From an uncultured Lachnospiraceae bacterium (GTDB lineage Bacteria; Bacillota; Clostridia; Lachnospirales; Lachnospiraceae): DNA of 64,000 bases. The notes beneath the pieces are model-generated. The model searched no databases. It was given only the letters and a program-made list of their open reading frames with translations, and was not told where the DNA came from. Shown one piece after another: positions 56,401 to 64,000 of this stretch. The stretch is from contig CANQEL010000008.1 in the NCBI GenBank assembly GCA_947594855.1, positions 1 to 64,000 of the forward strand. The letters run 5' to 3'. The first letter of the stretch is position 1, and every line of letters begins with the position of its first letter. The translations under genes were made by a program, and so were the position numbers.

Positions 56401-56597
56401 TTGTTGTTATGATGATAGGCTATAGTATATACAGGATTGCCAGGGATAAAAAAGCCTTTAAGATAGGAGCAGGGGTATATGTGGCGTTGGCAGTATTGTT
56501 ATTCTTTGCATTTTATCCGGTATTATCGGGATATCCGGTAACGCTTGAATATGCAAAACTGCTGAAATGGTTTGACAGCTGGGTGCTTCTTTTCTAA
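53439..56597 (+). CDS. double GT-C glycosyltransferase fusion (PMT-like C-terminus)
   Basis: The protein has 1052 residues. The N-terminal half (about 20-410) has about ten membrane segments with DYPPGYIYIL and a WGQVDS motif, as in GT-C mannosyltransferases. A basic, Asn/Lys-rich linker (420-465) leads to another membrane helix, an outer F5/8 C-like domain (about 495-610), and a PMT-type half (620-1050) with TYFDEIYHARTAYE, ENTHPPLGK and RIATIDVYVTMF. PMT-type enzymes move mannose from a lipid carrier to proteins. The two halves may make and transfer one sugar chain. AAGGAGG precedes the ATG. Confidence 0.85.
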   Translation: MSKVRVSNVTEKEKQEKLLSLILFFAGAFIVHIIFAAAYIGFKTDMDCFNFWSSDVFENGFSNFYRPDVFTDYPPGYIYILYIIGAIKKLFGITVLTSGTAVVLKMPAIICDLVISYIIYKVGSKYTSHVYALLFAAAYAFNPAVILNSCTWGQVDSVFTLFVVLMCYFVTEKKLPAAYFVFAAGILIKPQSLIFTPVLIYGIIDQVFLTDFSLQKMFKQLGIGLAAIAVLVLAAVPFGLPNVLKQYVETLGQYEYASVNAYNIWALLGKNWTAQDKVFMFMPYKTWGTIFIVLTVAVSAYYCIRNKENESKYYLSGAFIVTSVFMLAVRMHERYIYPALALLLITAAVKRNYKYVLAFIFLSVVHFMNAYHVLFYYDPETYDFSNPVIYIISFLSVSAFVYFVYVYCGQLKCKRAYTQAELEEINRNKRTARNKNTNVSKKTANQKNNTTENKKNRIFSIRPSEVTPKWSKWDWIIMLAVTLIYACIAFYNLGDFDAPQTQWSSETTGQEITLDFGKTTHIDHMYAYLGSYENRKFEVQTSEDGNTWTQLDITAEDDGEKYPGAVNIGSVFCWNKMDLCFDSRYVKFIQKDDKAAIMELMIYGNDDTVILPDNTSDYPQLFDEQDIFDGTKTYMNSTYFDEIYHARTAYEMIHHMYCYENTHPPLGKAIMAIGIIIFGMCPFGWRFMGTLFGVLMIPVMYLIGRKLTGKTWLASVMAILFAFDFMHFAQTRIATIDVYVTMFVMLMYYFMLCYYKMSFNDTPLKKTFVPLLLSGICMGLGCASKWTGVYAGAGLAVVFAAVMVRRYGEYRSALAEPKGKTGKIEHSDVINNYKLYTLKTLAFCLIAFIVIPGIIYLCSYIPFSDGGRHTGLVSRMLANQQSMYNYHSTLESTHAYQSSWYQWPIIQRPILFYLESVTDTLKSGISSMGNPLVWWVGILAFLYMIYLIIRDKDRVALFLFVGYLAQYLPWMLVSRCTFIYHYFPSVPFVVMMIGYSIYRIARDKKAFKIGAGVYVALAVLLFFAFYPVLSGYPVTLEYAKLLKWFDSWVLLF

Positions 56598-56625
56598 ATA
56601 TACGGATAAGGGGATAAAGCATTAT

Positions 56626-57975
56626 ATGAATAGTGACAGTAATAAGTTATCAGAATATTATAATGAGATGTCATGTAATTATAAGCATCTTTCGCTTTTT
56701 GAAATTGCGCTTGAATATTATCTGCTGTATGAAGTGTGGGAAGATGACTTTAATAAATATATTGATATTTCGGAAGAAGAGTGTACTGTTATAAATGATT
56801 CCGTTAAAAAGCTTGTATCGGGAGAATCACTTACAGGCATGATACCTGAGTATAATAATATACGTAAGCGTATTACTGAAAAAATGCAGGTAGTGACCGC
56901 ATATGTCGACAGGTTTATTGCATATGAGCATGTCATGAACAGGGCAGAAGCGCGCTTTACAATGAGTGAAGAAGAAAGACGTGACTGGCTTGCAGGCTTT
57001 GATAAAGATAACTATGTAAAAGAGCTTATGTACTTTATATTTAAGGATAAAGACAATGCGGAGATTACAGACAGCCTTCATATTGTATTTGAGCAGCTTC
57101 CGATGAGAATGGCAAGGTCAAAATATATTGATATTATAAAAAGCAGTATAATGCTGTATAAGGATTCGGATAAAGATTCGCTTGACGGATTTTTGTATAT
57201 GCTACGTACTACTGCAATGATATATGAACCTGAAGGGATGGACAGGTATTTTACGGAATTTGCGGAACTTACGCAGGAGCTTGGGGAAGTTGATTTTACA
57301 AATATCAAAAAGGATTATTTTGTAATACTTCAGGATAAAATCAGTAAAGCGTCAAGGGACCTTAATGATATTTCTGATATATATATGATATATCAGAAGA
57401 TTATTAACATGTTATATGTATATGCGCTTAATGAATCTGCCGGAAATAAAGAAAGTGAAAGCATATGTACAGTGTGTTTTAAGATATTTGAAGTGATATA
57501 TAACGTATTTACAGGTAAGACGGAAGATGCTTATGAGGCGGAAAATGTTCTGGCGCAGATTGAAGGTATGCCGGAAAAATATTATGAGAAGCGGATTTCA
57601 TATGAATCTGTGTTTGATACGCTGGCAGATGATGACATGGAAAATGAAGATATGGAGAAACTTAGGATTTCAAAGATATTGTTTTCACCGAGTATTTTTG
57701 CTGAGATTGAAGAAAATGCCCCACAGCCTGTTACCGAAGAATATCTGAATCAGGTGACAGAAGCATTTACAGCTGATATAATGAATGTTATAAAAACATA
57801 TAACAGACCTTTGGTACGTGCAGTTATGTCGCTGTCGCTTGCAAGGCTTCCGCTGTTCTTTAACAGCGCGGATGAAATAATGGAATATATTGAAAATTCT
57901 TTTAGCAGCTGTACTGATGTGCCGGAGCTTATTGCGTCTGTCAGGCTTTTGGATGATATTAAGGAGAATTATTGA
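56626..57975 (+). CDS. hypothetical protein, largely helical and acidic
   Basis: The protein has 449 residues and I do not recognise it. It is rich in Glu, Asp, Ile and Tyr, with no signal peptide or membrane segment, and looks entirely helical. No catalytic motif is seen. The start at 56626 has AAGGGGAT upstream; an ATG at 56572 lies inside the previous gene. Its TGA overlaps the ATG of the next gene (TGATG), so the two are translationally coupled. It lies between the glycosyltransferase fusion and the DUF2953/gerW pair. Confidence 0.65.
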   Translation: MNSDSNKLSEYYNEMSCNYKHLSLFEIALEYYLLYEVWEDDFNKYIDISEEECTVINDSVKKLVSGESLTGMIPEYNNIRKRITEKMQVVTAYVDRFIAYEHVMNRAEARFTMSEEERRDWLAGFDKDNYVKELMYFIFKDKDNAEITDSLHIVFEQLPMRMARSKYIDIIKSSIMLYKDSDKDSLDGFLYMLRTTAMIYEPEGMDRYFTEFAELTQELGEVDFTNIKKDYFVILQDKISKASRDLNDISDIYMIYQKIINMLYVYALNESAGNKESESICTVCFKIFEVIYNVFTGKTEDAYEAENVLAQIEGMPEKYYEKRISYESVFDTLADDDMENEDMEKLRISKILFSPSIFAEIEENAPQPVTEEYLNQVTEAFTADIMNVIKTYNRPLVRAVMSLSLARLPLFFNSADEIMEYIENSFSSCTDVPELIASVRLLDDIKENY

Positions 57976-58313
57976 TGATAGATTGGTATGCAAATCTGTA
58001 TATGGACAGTGAGACTTCCAAATCACCGGAAATGTACAAACAGATAGCAGAAAGCGGTAAATTACATATTACTCCTGTGTATTGTATAGCGATTGCATCA
58101 AATGAGGCAAATCTGCTTGACATTATATCATCTAACGAATTATATTTTAAACATTATAAAAGAAATACTCTGCATGTTATAGGTATAGCAGCATCATACA
58201 AAACGGCTCTGAGGCTTGCTTCTGATATACTGCTTGAAGTATATAAAAAGACAGATACATTTGATATAAGAAATTTTGTTAAGTCCCAGACCGAACCGGG
58301 GTGTGATATTTAA
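57975..58313 (+). CDS. hypothetical protein
   Basis: The protein has 112 residues and I do not recognise it. It has ITPVYCIAIASNEANLLDI followed by a helical C-terminus (SYKTALRLASDILLEVYK), no signal peptide and no membrane segment. AAGGAGA precedes the ATG at 57975, which overlaps the stop of the upstream gene. The following DUF2953 gene begins directly after its stop. The pairing with the upstream gene suggests a shared role. Confidence 0.6.
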   Translation: MIDWYANLYMDSETSKSPEMYKQIAESGKLHITPVYCIAIASNEANLLDIISSNELYFKHYKRNTLHVIGIAASYKTALRLASDILLEVYKKTDTFDIRNFVKSQTEPGCDI

Positions 58314-59153
58314 TTGCATATATTATTAATAGTTCTGAAAATAACAGGAATTGTCCTGCTTGCAATATTAATATTTCTTGTATGCCTGATGCTTATGGTA
58401 TTATTTATTCCGCTCCGTTACCGTGTAAACGCATATTTTGGAGAGGATAACAGAAAGAAAGGCAGACAGGGGGATTACAGTATATCCGTAAAGGCAAAAT
58501 GGCTTTTGGGTATAGTATCGGCAGAGTTTATATATCCTGATGAAGGCGGCGGAATAAAGCTGTTTTTTATACCGGTCAGGAAACGAAAAAAAACCAGGAG
58601 ACGTAAAAAAAGCAGGAAAAGTAAAGTTAAAGAAAAAAATCTGAATAAACATGAGGTAAAAAGTGAAACCGTATCGGAAAGTCAAACTGTACCGGAAAGC
58701 GAAAATAAGCCGGTATCCCGGATAAAACGAAAGCATGTAAAGAATAAAAAAACAAAAAAAGACAGAAAAAAACATAAAGGGTTTCAGAGGAATAAAATCA
58801 AATCATATTACGGAATCCTTTCTTCTTCTGAAAACAGAGGAGCTTACAGTTTTATTAAGAAAACCCTTATCAGGCTTATAAAGCACTCGGCGCCGGGAGA
58901 AGTTCGCGCAGATATGATTATAGGGCTTGAAGAACCGTGTAATACGGGCCTTTTGTTTGGAGCGCTCGGAATCGTTATATCTTTTATAAAAGGTAAATAT
59001 AATATTACGCCTGATTTTTATAATAAAAGAGTTGACGGAAGGGTATATATAAAAGGGAAAATAAGATCAGTTATAGTGATATATCATTTGATAAGGATAT
59101 TTACTAATAGCGATATAAAGAAAGTAACAGGTCAATTTAAAGCAGTCCGTTGA
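58314..59153 (+). CDS. DUF2953 (YtfI-like) membrane protein
   Basis: The protein has 279 residues. One membrane helix (about 5-27) is followed by LFIPLRYRVNAYF, a conserved start of DUF2953. A lysine/arginine-rich stretch (90-160) is an insertion of low complexity. The C-terminal part GLEEPCNTGLLFGALGI matches the family. In Bacillus the ytfI gene sits next to ytfJ (gerW), the same order as here. The start is TTG at 58314, directly after the previous stop; no ATG is available upstream. A sporulation-related role is inferred from context. Confidence 0.75.
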   Translation: MHILLIVLKITGIVLLAILIFLVCLMLMVLFIPLRYRVNAYFGEDNRKKGRQGDYSISVKAKWLLGIVSAEFIYPDEGGGIKLFFIPVRKRKKTRRRKKSRKSKVKEKNLNKHEVKSETVSESQTVPESENKPVSRIKRKHVKNKKTKKDRKKHKGFQRNKIKSYYGILSSSENRGAYSFIKKTLIRLIKHSAPGEVRADMIIGLEEPCNTGLLFGALGIVISFIKGKYNITPDFYNKRVDGRVYIKGKIRSVIVIYHLIRIFTNSDIKKVTGQFKAVR

Positions 59154-59181
59154 CAGACGGAAAGAATGGAGGAATAAATTT

Positions 59182-59544
59182 ATGGCAGACAATCAGTTTC
59201 AGACAACAGTAGAATCATTATTTAAAGGAATGGACAGTTTTATTACTACTAAAACAGTGGTAGGAGATTCTATAAGTATGGAAGATGGAACCATTATACT
59301 TCCTTTAGTAGATGTATCATTTGGTGTTGCAGCCGGTGCTTTTGCAAATGAGGATAGTAAAAAGAATAATGGCGGCGGAGGCATGGGAGGAAAAATACAG
59401 CCAAGTGCCGTACTTATTATTAAGGATGGAACATCAAAGCTTGTAAATGTCAAAAATCAGGATGGAATTACCAAGATACTTGATTTGGTTCCTGATGTTA
59501 TAAACAGGTTTTCAAAGAGCGGTAATGATAAATCCGAACAGTAA
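59182..59544 (+). CDS. gerW: GerW (YtfJ)-family sporulation protein
   Basis: The protein has 120 residues. It has TKTVVGDSISMEDGTIILPL, VSFGVAAGAF, a glycine-rich loop (NNGGGGMGGK) and SAVLIIKDG, all GerW family marks. GerW is needed for proper spore germination in Bacillus. It lies just after the DUF2953 gene, supporting the identification. GGAGG precedes the ATG. Confidence 0.93.
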   Translation: MADNQFQTTVESLFKGMDSFITTKTVVGDSISMEDGTIILPLVDVSFGVAAGAFANEDSKKNNGGGGMGGKIQPSAVLIIKDGTSKLVNVKNQDGITKILDLVPDVINRFSKSGNDKSEQ

Positions 59545-59553
59545 AAAAAATAC

Positions 59554-59582
59554 TTGCATTTACGGTTAGTGTTTGTTAAAAT
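59554..59582 (+). promoter_or_regulatory. promoter of rpmB
   Basis: TTGCAT (59554-59559), 17 bp, TAAAAT (59577-59582), about 55 bp before rpmB. Confidence 0.6.
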
Positions 59583-59636
59583 AGTACTGTTTGTGGCACA
59601 AGGTGTGTCAGATAGAGATGTAAGGAGGTGCTTTAG

Positions 59637-59822
59637 ATGGCAAAATGTGCAATATGTAATAAGGGAGCTCACTTCGGAATCCGTGTAAGCCATTCCCACA
59701 GAAGAAATAACCATATGTGGAAATCTAATATTAAATCGGTAAGAGTAAAGGTTAATGGCGGAACAAAAAAGATGAATGTGTGTACTGCCTGTCTGCGTTC
59801 AGGTAAGGTAGAGAGAGCATAG
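59637..59822 (+). CDS. rpmB: 50S ribosomal protein L28
   Basis: The protein has 61 residues, the normal length. It has the family pattern GIRVSHSHRRNNHMWKSNI. Two C-x2-C pairs (C4/C7 and C48/C51) show the zinc-binding form. AAGGAGG precedes the ATG. The gene is monocistronic with promoter and terminator. Confidence 0.97.
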   Translation: MAKCAICNKGAHFGIRVSHSHRRNNHMWKSNIKSVRVKVNGGTKKMNVCTACLRSGKVERA

Positions 59823-59848
59823 TTCTCATATATCATAATTGACTGAAA

Positions 59849-59880
59849 GAGGGACTGTTGGACCAAACAGTCCCTTTTTA
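59849..59880 (+). terminator. terminator after rpmB
   Basis: GGGACTGTT and AACAGTCCC form a 9-bp stem around GGACCA or similar, followed by TTTTTA. Confidence 0.92.
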
Positions 59881-59888
59881 AGCATATC

Positions 59889-60029
59889 TTAACATGACGT
59901 AAAGAGGTTATATCCCAGGATTAAGAAAAGGGCAATTAAGCATATGGCGAGGAAGCCGTTTGTAATAAACAGCATGATAATCATTCCGACTGCAATAAAA
60001 AAAAACATGAAACCGATAATTTTTTTCAC
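59889..60029 (-). CDS. small membrane protein of 46 residues
   Basis: A minus-strand frame starts with GTG at 60029 and ends with TAA at 59889. It reads VKKIIGFMFFFIAVGMIIM, then a short polar turn TNGF, then a second hydrophobic stretch LAICLIALFLILGYN. Two membrane helices are clear. AGGGTG lies upstream of the GTG. The sequence looks like small two-helix proteins often found in Lachnospiraceae, but I cannot assign a role. It lies between rpmB and the asp23-family gene. Confidence 0.6.
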   Translation of the reverse strand: MKKIIGFMFFFIAVGMIIMLFITNGFLAICLIALFLILGYNLFTSC

Positions 60030-60103
60030 ATATGTTCACCCTAAGCAGTCTGTTTATATAATATATGTACCTGCCCGGTATTTGATTACATTAGCAGAAA
60101 TAA

Positions 60104-60132
60104 TTGCTTTTTATGTCTTAATAAGGTATACT
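60104..60132 (+). promoter_or_regulatory. promoter of the asp23 / yloV / recG operon
   Basis: TTGCTT (60104-60109), 17 bp, TATACT (60127-60132), about 32 bp before the gene at 60165. Confidence 0.65.
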
Positions 60133-60164
60133 GTATAAGAATATACACTTAAGGAGGGTTTGTC

Positions 60165-60521
60165 ATGAAAGGCCGTATGGATACCGATATGGGTAAGATA
60201 ATAGTAGATACTGATGTTATTGCAAAATATGCAGGTTCTTCTGCTGTTGAATGTTTTGGTATTGTAGGTATGGCATCAGTTAGTGTCAGGGATGGATTTT
60301 CCAAACTTCTTCGTATGGAAAGCCTTGCGCATGGTGTTGAGGTTACTATAGAGAATAATAAACTAAAAATTAAGATGCATATTATTGCCGCGTATGGCGT
60401 AAACATTCCAGCGGTATGTGAGAATCTTATAAGTAATGTAAAATACAAGGTTGAAGAATTTACAGGGATGGAAGTAGCTGATATTGTTGTCAGAGTTGAA
60501 GGCATAAGGGTTAATGAGTAA
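60165..60521 (+). CDS. Asp23/Gls24 (YloU) family protein
   Basis: The protein has 118 residues. It has the family pattern IVDTDVIAKYAGSSAVECFGIVGMAS and the C-terminal VKYKVEEFTGMEVADIVVRVEGI. Asp23 proteins lie at the membrane and relate to cell-envelope stress. In Bacillus the homologue yloU precedes yloV, the same order as here. AAGGAGG precedes the ATG. Confidence 0.92.
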   Translation: MKGRMDTDMGKIIVDTDVIAKYAGSSAVECFGIVGMASVSVRDGFSKLLRMESLAHGVEVTIENNKLKIKMHIIAAYGVNIPAVCENLISNVKYKVEEFTGMEVADIVVRVEGIRVNE

Positions 60522-60547
60522 AATTATGTTTGTATGGAGGTCTTTTG

Positions 60548-62344
60548 ATGAATACAATAGATGCCACACTTCTTAAAGAGCTATTTATTGCAGGTTCAGA
60601 AGCACTAGAGGCGAAAAAAGAATATGTTAATGAACTTAATGTATTCCCTGTTCCGGACGGTGATACCGGAACTAATATGACAATGACAATTGCATCTGCC
60701 GTAAAGGAAGTGAAAGCTTTACAGGATGATAATATGGAAAGCCTGTGTAAAGCCATTTCTTCCGGTTCATTAAGAGGAGCAAGAGGTAATTCGGGGGTTA
60801 TTTTATCCCAACTTTTGAGAGGGTTTACCAGGACAATAAAGGAATACAGTGAAATAGATACGAATATCATTGGCGAAGCATTTGAAAAGGCGGTAAATAC
60901 AGCCTACAAAGCGGTAATGAAGCCAAAAGAAGGTACTATTTTAACGGTTGCAAAGGCAGGAGCGGATATGGCGTTATATCTTGCCGATGCAGATATTGAT
61001 ATTGTAACATATATGGAAACCGTAATAGAACATATGCGGGATGTTTTAAATCAGACGCCTGATATGCTTCCAGTGCTTAAGGAAGCAGGAGTAGTTGATT
61101 CAGGCGGCGAGGGACTGCTTACGATACTTGAAGGGGCTTTCGTTCTTCTGGAAAAGCGTATTCCAAAGCCTAAGGAAGCGAAGAAACCTGATATAAATAA
61201 TATAAAAAAGAAAAAAAATGTTGTAAAGAAACCGGAACCTGCAAAGAAGACTGCAGCAAAGAGCAAGAAACAGGAGAGAAAAGTGTATAGCCCAGCAAAA
61301 TCAAAGGCAGATATAAGTACTGCCGACATAAAATTTGGATATTGTACGGAGTTTATTATTGTACTTGAACATGAATTTGACGATATAAAAGAAGAGGAAT
61401 TAAAGATATTCCTTGAATCAATAGGAGATTCTATCGTAGTTGTTGCAGATGATGAGATTGTTAAAGTACATGTTCATACCAATATGCCGGGTATTGCCCT
61501 TCAGAAGGCTCTTACCTATGGCTCGCTTTCCAAAATTAAGATTGACAATATGCGTGAAGAACATAATGAGCTTCTTGTTAATGAATCAAAGGAAGAAGCT
61601 GTGGAAGAAGCTGCGGAGCAGGCTGTAGAAGAAACAGTGGAAGAAGCTGTAGAAGAAACTGTAGAAGAGGTGAAAAAAACATTAAAGCCTGCAGGTTTTA
61701 TTACAATATCTGCAGGAGAAGGCCTTAGTGAAATATTTGCGGGTCTTGGCGCAGATATTATAATAGAGGGCGGACAGACAATGAACCCCAGCACTGAGGA
61801 TATGCTTAATGCAATTGACAGTATAGATGCCGAAACGATATTTATAATGCCAAATAATTCCAATATTATACTTGCGGCAGAGCAGGCAGGGGAATTGTGT
61901 GAAGATAAAAAGATTGTCGTAATACCTTCAAAAACTATTCCGCAGGGTATAATGGCGATGCTCAGCTATATGCCTGCAAGAAATGTGGGAGATAATGAAA
62001 AGGCAATGGTTGAAGAAATGAATAATGTAAAATCGGGTTCAGTTACTTATTCAATAAGGGATACTGTTATACAGGGCCATGAAATAAAACAGGGCGATAT
62101 AATGGGAATACAGGATGGAACCATAATAAATACCGGTGTGCAGGTAATGGCTACTACTGTTGAGCTTATTAAAAATCTTATTGATGATGATACAGAGCTT
62201 GTTACGTTGTATTATGGCAAAGATACTACGGAAGATGAGGCAAACATGATTGCCGGCAATATTACAAAAGAGTATCCGGATATAGAAGTTGAGGTTCATT
62301 ATGGAGGACAGCCGGTATATTATTATTATCTGTCAGTTGAATAA
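60548..62344 (+). CDS. DhaL-DegV-type fatty acid kinase-like protein (YloV/FakA)
   Basis: The protein has 598 residues. The N-terminal DhaL domain (1-200) has LNVFPVPDGDTGTNM (metal Asp cluster) and SSGSLRGARGNSGVILSQLLRG. A lysine/proline linker (about 205-250) follows, then a middle domain and a C-terminal domain. FakA-type proteins phosphorylate fatty acids bound to FakB. A Glu/Val/Ala repeat (EEAVEEAAEQAVEETVEEAV, about 349-377) separates the two C-terminal parts. The start at 60548 has TGGAGG; an in-frame upstream start at 60530 overlaps that site. Confidence 0.9.
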   Translation: MNTIDATLLKELFIAGSEALEAKKEYVNELNVFPVPDGDTGTNMTMTIASAVKEVKALQDDNMESLCKAISSGSLRGARGNSGVILSQLLRGFTRTIKEYSEIDTNIIGEAFEKAVNTAYKAVMKPKEGTILTVAKAGADMALYLADADIDIVTYMETVIEHMRDVLNQTPDMLPVLKEAGVVDSGGEGLLTILEGAFVLLEKRIPKPKEAKKPDINNIKKKKNVVKKPEPAKKTAAKSKKQERKVYSPAKSKADISTADIKFGYCTEFIIVLEHEFDDIKEEELKIFLESIGDSIVVVADDEIVKVHVHTNMPGIALQKALTYGSLSKIKIDNMREEHNELLVNESKEEAVEEAAEQAVEETVEEAVEETVEEVKKTLKPAGFITISAGEGLSEIFAGLGADIIIEGGQTMNPSTEDMLNAIDSIDAETIFIMPNNSNIILAAEQAGELCEDKKIVVIPSKTIPQGIMAMLSYMPARNVGDNEKAMVEEMNNVKSGSVTYSIRDTVIQGHEIKQGDIMGIQDGTIINTGVQVMATTVELIKNLIDDDTELVTLYYGKDTTEDEANMIAGNITKEYPDIEVEVHYGGQPVYYYYLSVE

Positions 62345-62367
62345 AATAAAGGATACGTGCCTGTTAT

Positions 62368-64000
62368 ATGGAATTAAATGATGATATAAGAAATATAAAA
62401 GGAATTGGAGAAAAAACTTCTGTAAATTACCGACGGATTGGGATTAATACCGTCGGTGATTTAGTTATGCATATTCCGCGGGGTTATGAGGAATATAAAG
62501 AGATAATTTCAGTAAAAAATGCTCCCTTGGACTGTAATGTGATTGTCGAGGGAGTATTGTCAAAGAGACCGTCAGTAAAAAGTATACGCAACAGAAAGAT
62601 AGTAAGCGCACAGCTTAATGATGGCAGCGGAACGATTAATCTTGTATGGTTTAATATGCCGTTTCTTGCAAACAGCCTTAGAGTAGGTGCATATTATATT
62701 TTAAGAGGCAAAATTACAGTAAAAAACGACGGAAAGAGAATGGTGCATCCTAAAGTTCTCACTAAAGAAGAATATTATAACAGACTTCATAAATTAATTC
62801 CGATATACAGTCTTACTGAGGGGCTTACAAATAATTCGTTAATGAAATCCATGGCATACGCAATAGAAAATCTGAAACCGGTAAAAGATTATGTACCGGC
62901 TCATATAATAAAAGAATGTAATGTTATGCCGTTTATGCAGGCAGTAAAAAAGATACATTTTCCTAATAGCAGGGAAGAAGCAGCAGAAGCAAGAAAAAGA
63001 TTTGTTTTTGATGAATTTTTTACGTTTCTTCTTATGCTCAGATATTATAAAAAAGGCTCAGTCAGGATAAAAACAAAAAGAGTATATACACACAGCGAAG
63101 AGTGTAACAGGCTTATTAATTCACTTCCGTATAAACTTACCGGTGCGCAGAAAAAGGTATGGAGTGAAGTAATGAGCGATATAAAATCCGGATATATTAT
63201 GAACAGGCTTATACAGGGCGATGTTGGTTCGGGTAAGACAATAATTGCAGCGCTTGCGCTCCTTCTTAATGCAAAAAATGGATATCAGGGAGCGCTTATG
63301 GTTCCGACTGAAGTTCTTGCAAAACAGCACTATGAAAATTTTGTTAAGCTATTTGAAGGCTTTGATGTAAATGTAACGCTGCTTACAGGTTCAATGAGCG
63401 CACTTGCGAAGCGCAATGAATATGAGAATATAAGGAGTCACAAAACTGATATTATAATAGGAACACATGCTCTTATTCAGGAAAAAGTCATTTATGATGA
63501 CCTCGGGCTTGTAATTATTGATGAGCAGCACAGATTCGGGGTAAATCAGAGAAAAAATATATCTGATAAGGGAAATGATTGTCATACTATTGTTATGAGC
63601 GCAACTCCGATACCAAGGACACTGGCAATAATATTATACGGCGATATGGACATATCTATAATAAATGAACGGCCTGAAGCAAGGCTTCCTATCCTGAACT
63701 GTGTGGTAGGCCAGTCGTATAGGAATACGGCATATTCATTTATATTGAAAGAGATAAATAAAGGAAATAGGGCTTATATAATATGTCCTATGATAGAGGA
63801 AAGCGAGAGCAGCGAGTTAGAGAATGTAAATAGTTATTATATAAAATTATCGGAAATAATGCCGGATAATATAAACATTGATATACTTCATGGAAAAATG
63901 AAACCTTCTGAAAAAAATGAGGTCATGGAGCGTTTTAAAAACGGACTTACAGATATACTTATATCTACAACGGTTATTGAAGTTGGTATTGATGTGCCTG
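62368..64000 (+). CDS. recG: RecG ATP-dependent DNA helicase, 5' part
   Basis: The frame is open to the right edge, with about 544 residues visible. The wedge domain (about 60-160) precedes helicase motifs: GDVGSGKTIIA (Walker A), VPTEVLAKQHY, DEQHRFG (Walker B), SATPIPRT, and VIEVGIDVP at the end. RecG remodels stalled replication forks and Holliday junctions. The ATG at 62368 is preceded by AAAGGA at a slightly long distance. It is the third gene of the asp23-family/yloV operon, as in Bacillus. Confidence 0.95.
   Translation, partial: MELNDDIRNIKGIGEKTSVNYRRIGINTVGDLVMHIPRGYEEYKEIISVKNAPLDCNVIVEGVLSKRPSVKSIRNRKIVSAQLNDGSGTINLVWFNMPFLANSLRVGAYYILRGKITVKNDGKRMVHPKVLTKEEYYNRLHKLIPIYSLTEGLTNNSLMKSMAYAIENLKPVKDYVPAHIIKECNVMPFMQAVKKIHFPNSREEAAEARKRFVFDEFFTFLLMLRYYKKGSVRIKTKRVYTHSEECNRLINSLPYKLTGAQKKVWSEVMSDIKSGYIMNRLIQGDVGSGKTIIAALALLLNAKNGYQGALMVPTEVLAKQHYENFVKLFEGFDVNVTLLTGSMSALAKRNEYENIRSHKTDIIIGTHALIQEKVIYDDLGLVIIDEQHRFGVNQRKNISDKGNDCHTIVMSATPIPRTLAIILYGDMDISIINERPEARLPILNCVVGQSYRNTAYSFILKEINKGNRAYIICPMIEESESSELENVNSYYIKLSEIMPDNINIDILHGKMKPSEKNEVMERFKNGLTDILISTTVIEVGIDVP

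Overview
The window is low-GC, densely coded DNA typical of Clostridia. The gene set fits an anaerobic, gut-type Lachnospiraceae bacterium: an FMN-riboswitch riboflavin operon, a RelBE and a HipBA toxin-antitoxin pair, large serine recombinases, a BspA-like leucine-rich repeat protein, a secreted multidomain GH2 glycosidase, the sporulation genes pdaA and gerW, and the order rpmB / asp23-family gene / yloV / recG. That family assignment is inference from gene content; no 16S rRNA is present and I do not claim a species.

Layout. 0-0.8 kb: 3' end of a leucine-rich repeat protein. 0.9-4.5 kb: an MmcQ-EVE fusion, then relBE-type and hipBA toxin-antitoxin pairs, each with a recognisable palindromic operator, separated by a frameshifted gene remnant. 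4.5-8.7 kb: FMN riboswitch with intrinsic terminator, two copies of a palindromic repeat element, then ribD-ribE-ribBA-ribH and a terminator. 8.75-16.6 kb: four consecutive, translationally coupled large serine recombinase genes, the second without its catalytic residues, running directly into an HPt phosphotransfer gene and a receiver/HD-GYP gene. 16.7-21.3 kb: PdaA-type deacetylase, LytTR response regulator, CDF metal transporter, and an OmpR-type regulator/kinase pair. 21.3-24.9 kb: a third copy of the palindromic repeat and a two-gene ABC exporter. 25-31.2 kb: secreted esterase, gpmI, secG, rnr, smpB and ssrA (tmRNA). 31.2-33.0 kb: iterated repeats, a pilin-like gene and a fructosamine-kinase-like gene. 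33.1-38.2 kb: an extracellular GH2 enzyme divergent from an AraC-type regulator. 38.3-47.7 kb: trigger-factor-like foldase, a second two-component system, hisHF, ung, isocitrate dehydrogenase, DEAD-box helicase and a PIG-V-like membrane glycosyltransferase. 47.8-59.5 kb: LysM protein, carB, CorA, rhomboid-like protein, a double GT-C glycosyltransferase fusion, two unknown genes, and a DUF2953 gene with gerW. 59.6-64 kb: rpmB, a 46-residue membrane protein, the asp23-family gene, the yloV/fakA-like gene and the start of recG.

How the parts connect. The rib genes make riboflavin under FMN feedback. The hairpin after ribH separates them from the recombinases, which have no clear promoter of their own, so they are either expressed by read-through or from a weak promoter that overlaps that hairpin. 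The last recombinase overlaps the HPt gene by 23 nt, joining a DNA-rearrangement module to a phosphorelay/c-di-GMP output module. rnr, smpB and ssrA form the ribosome-rescue cluster. The most unusual content is the four-recombinase operon with its non-catalytic member, followed by the three long palindromic repeats.
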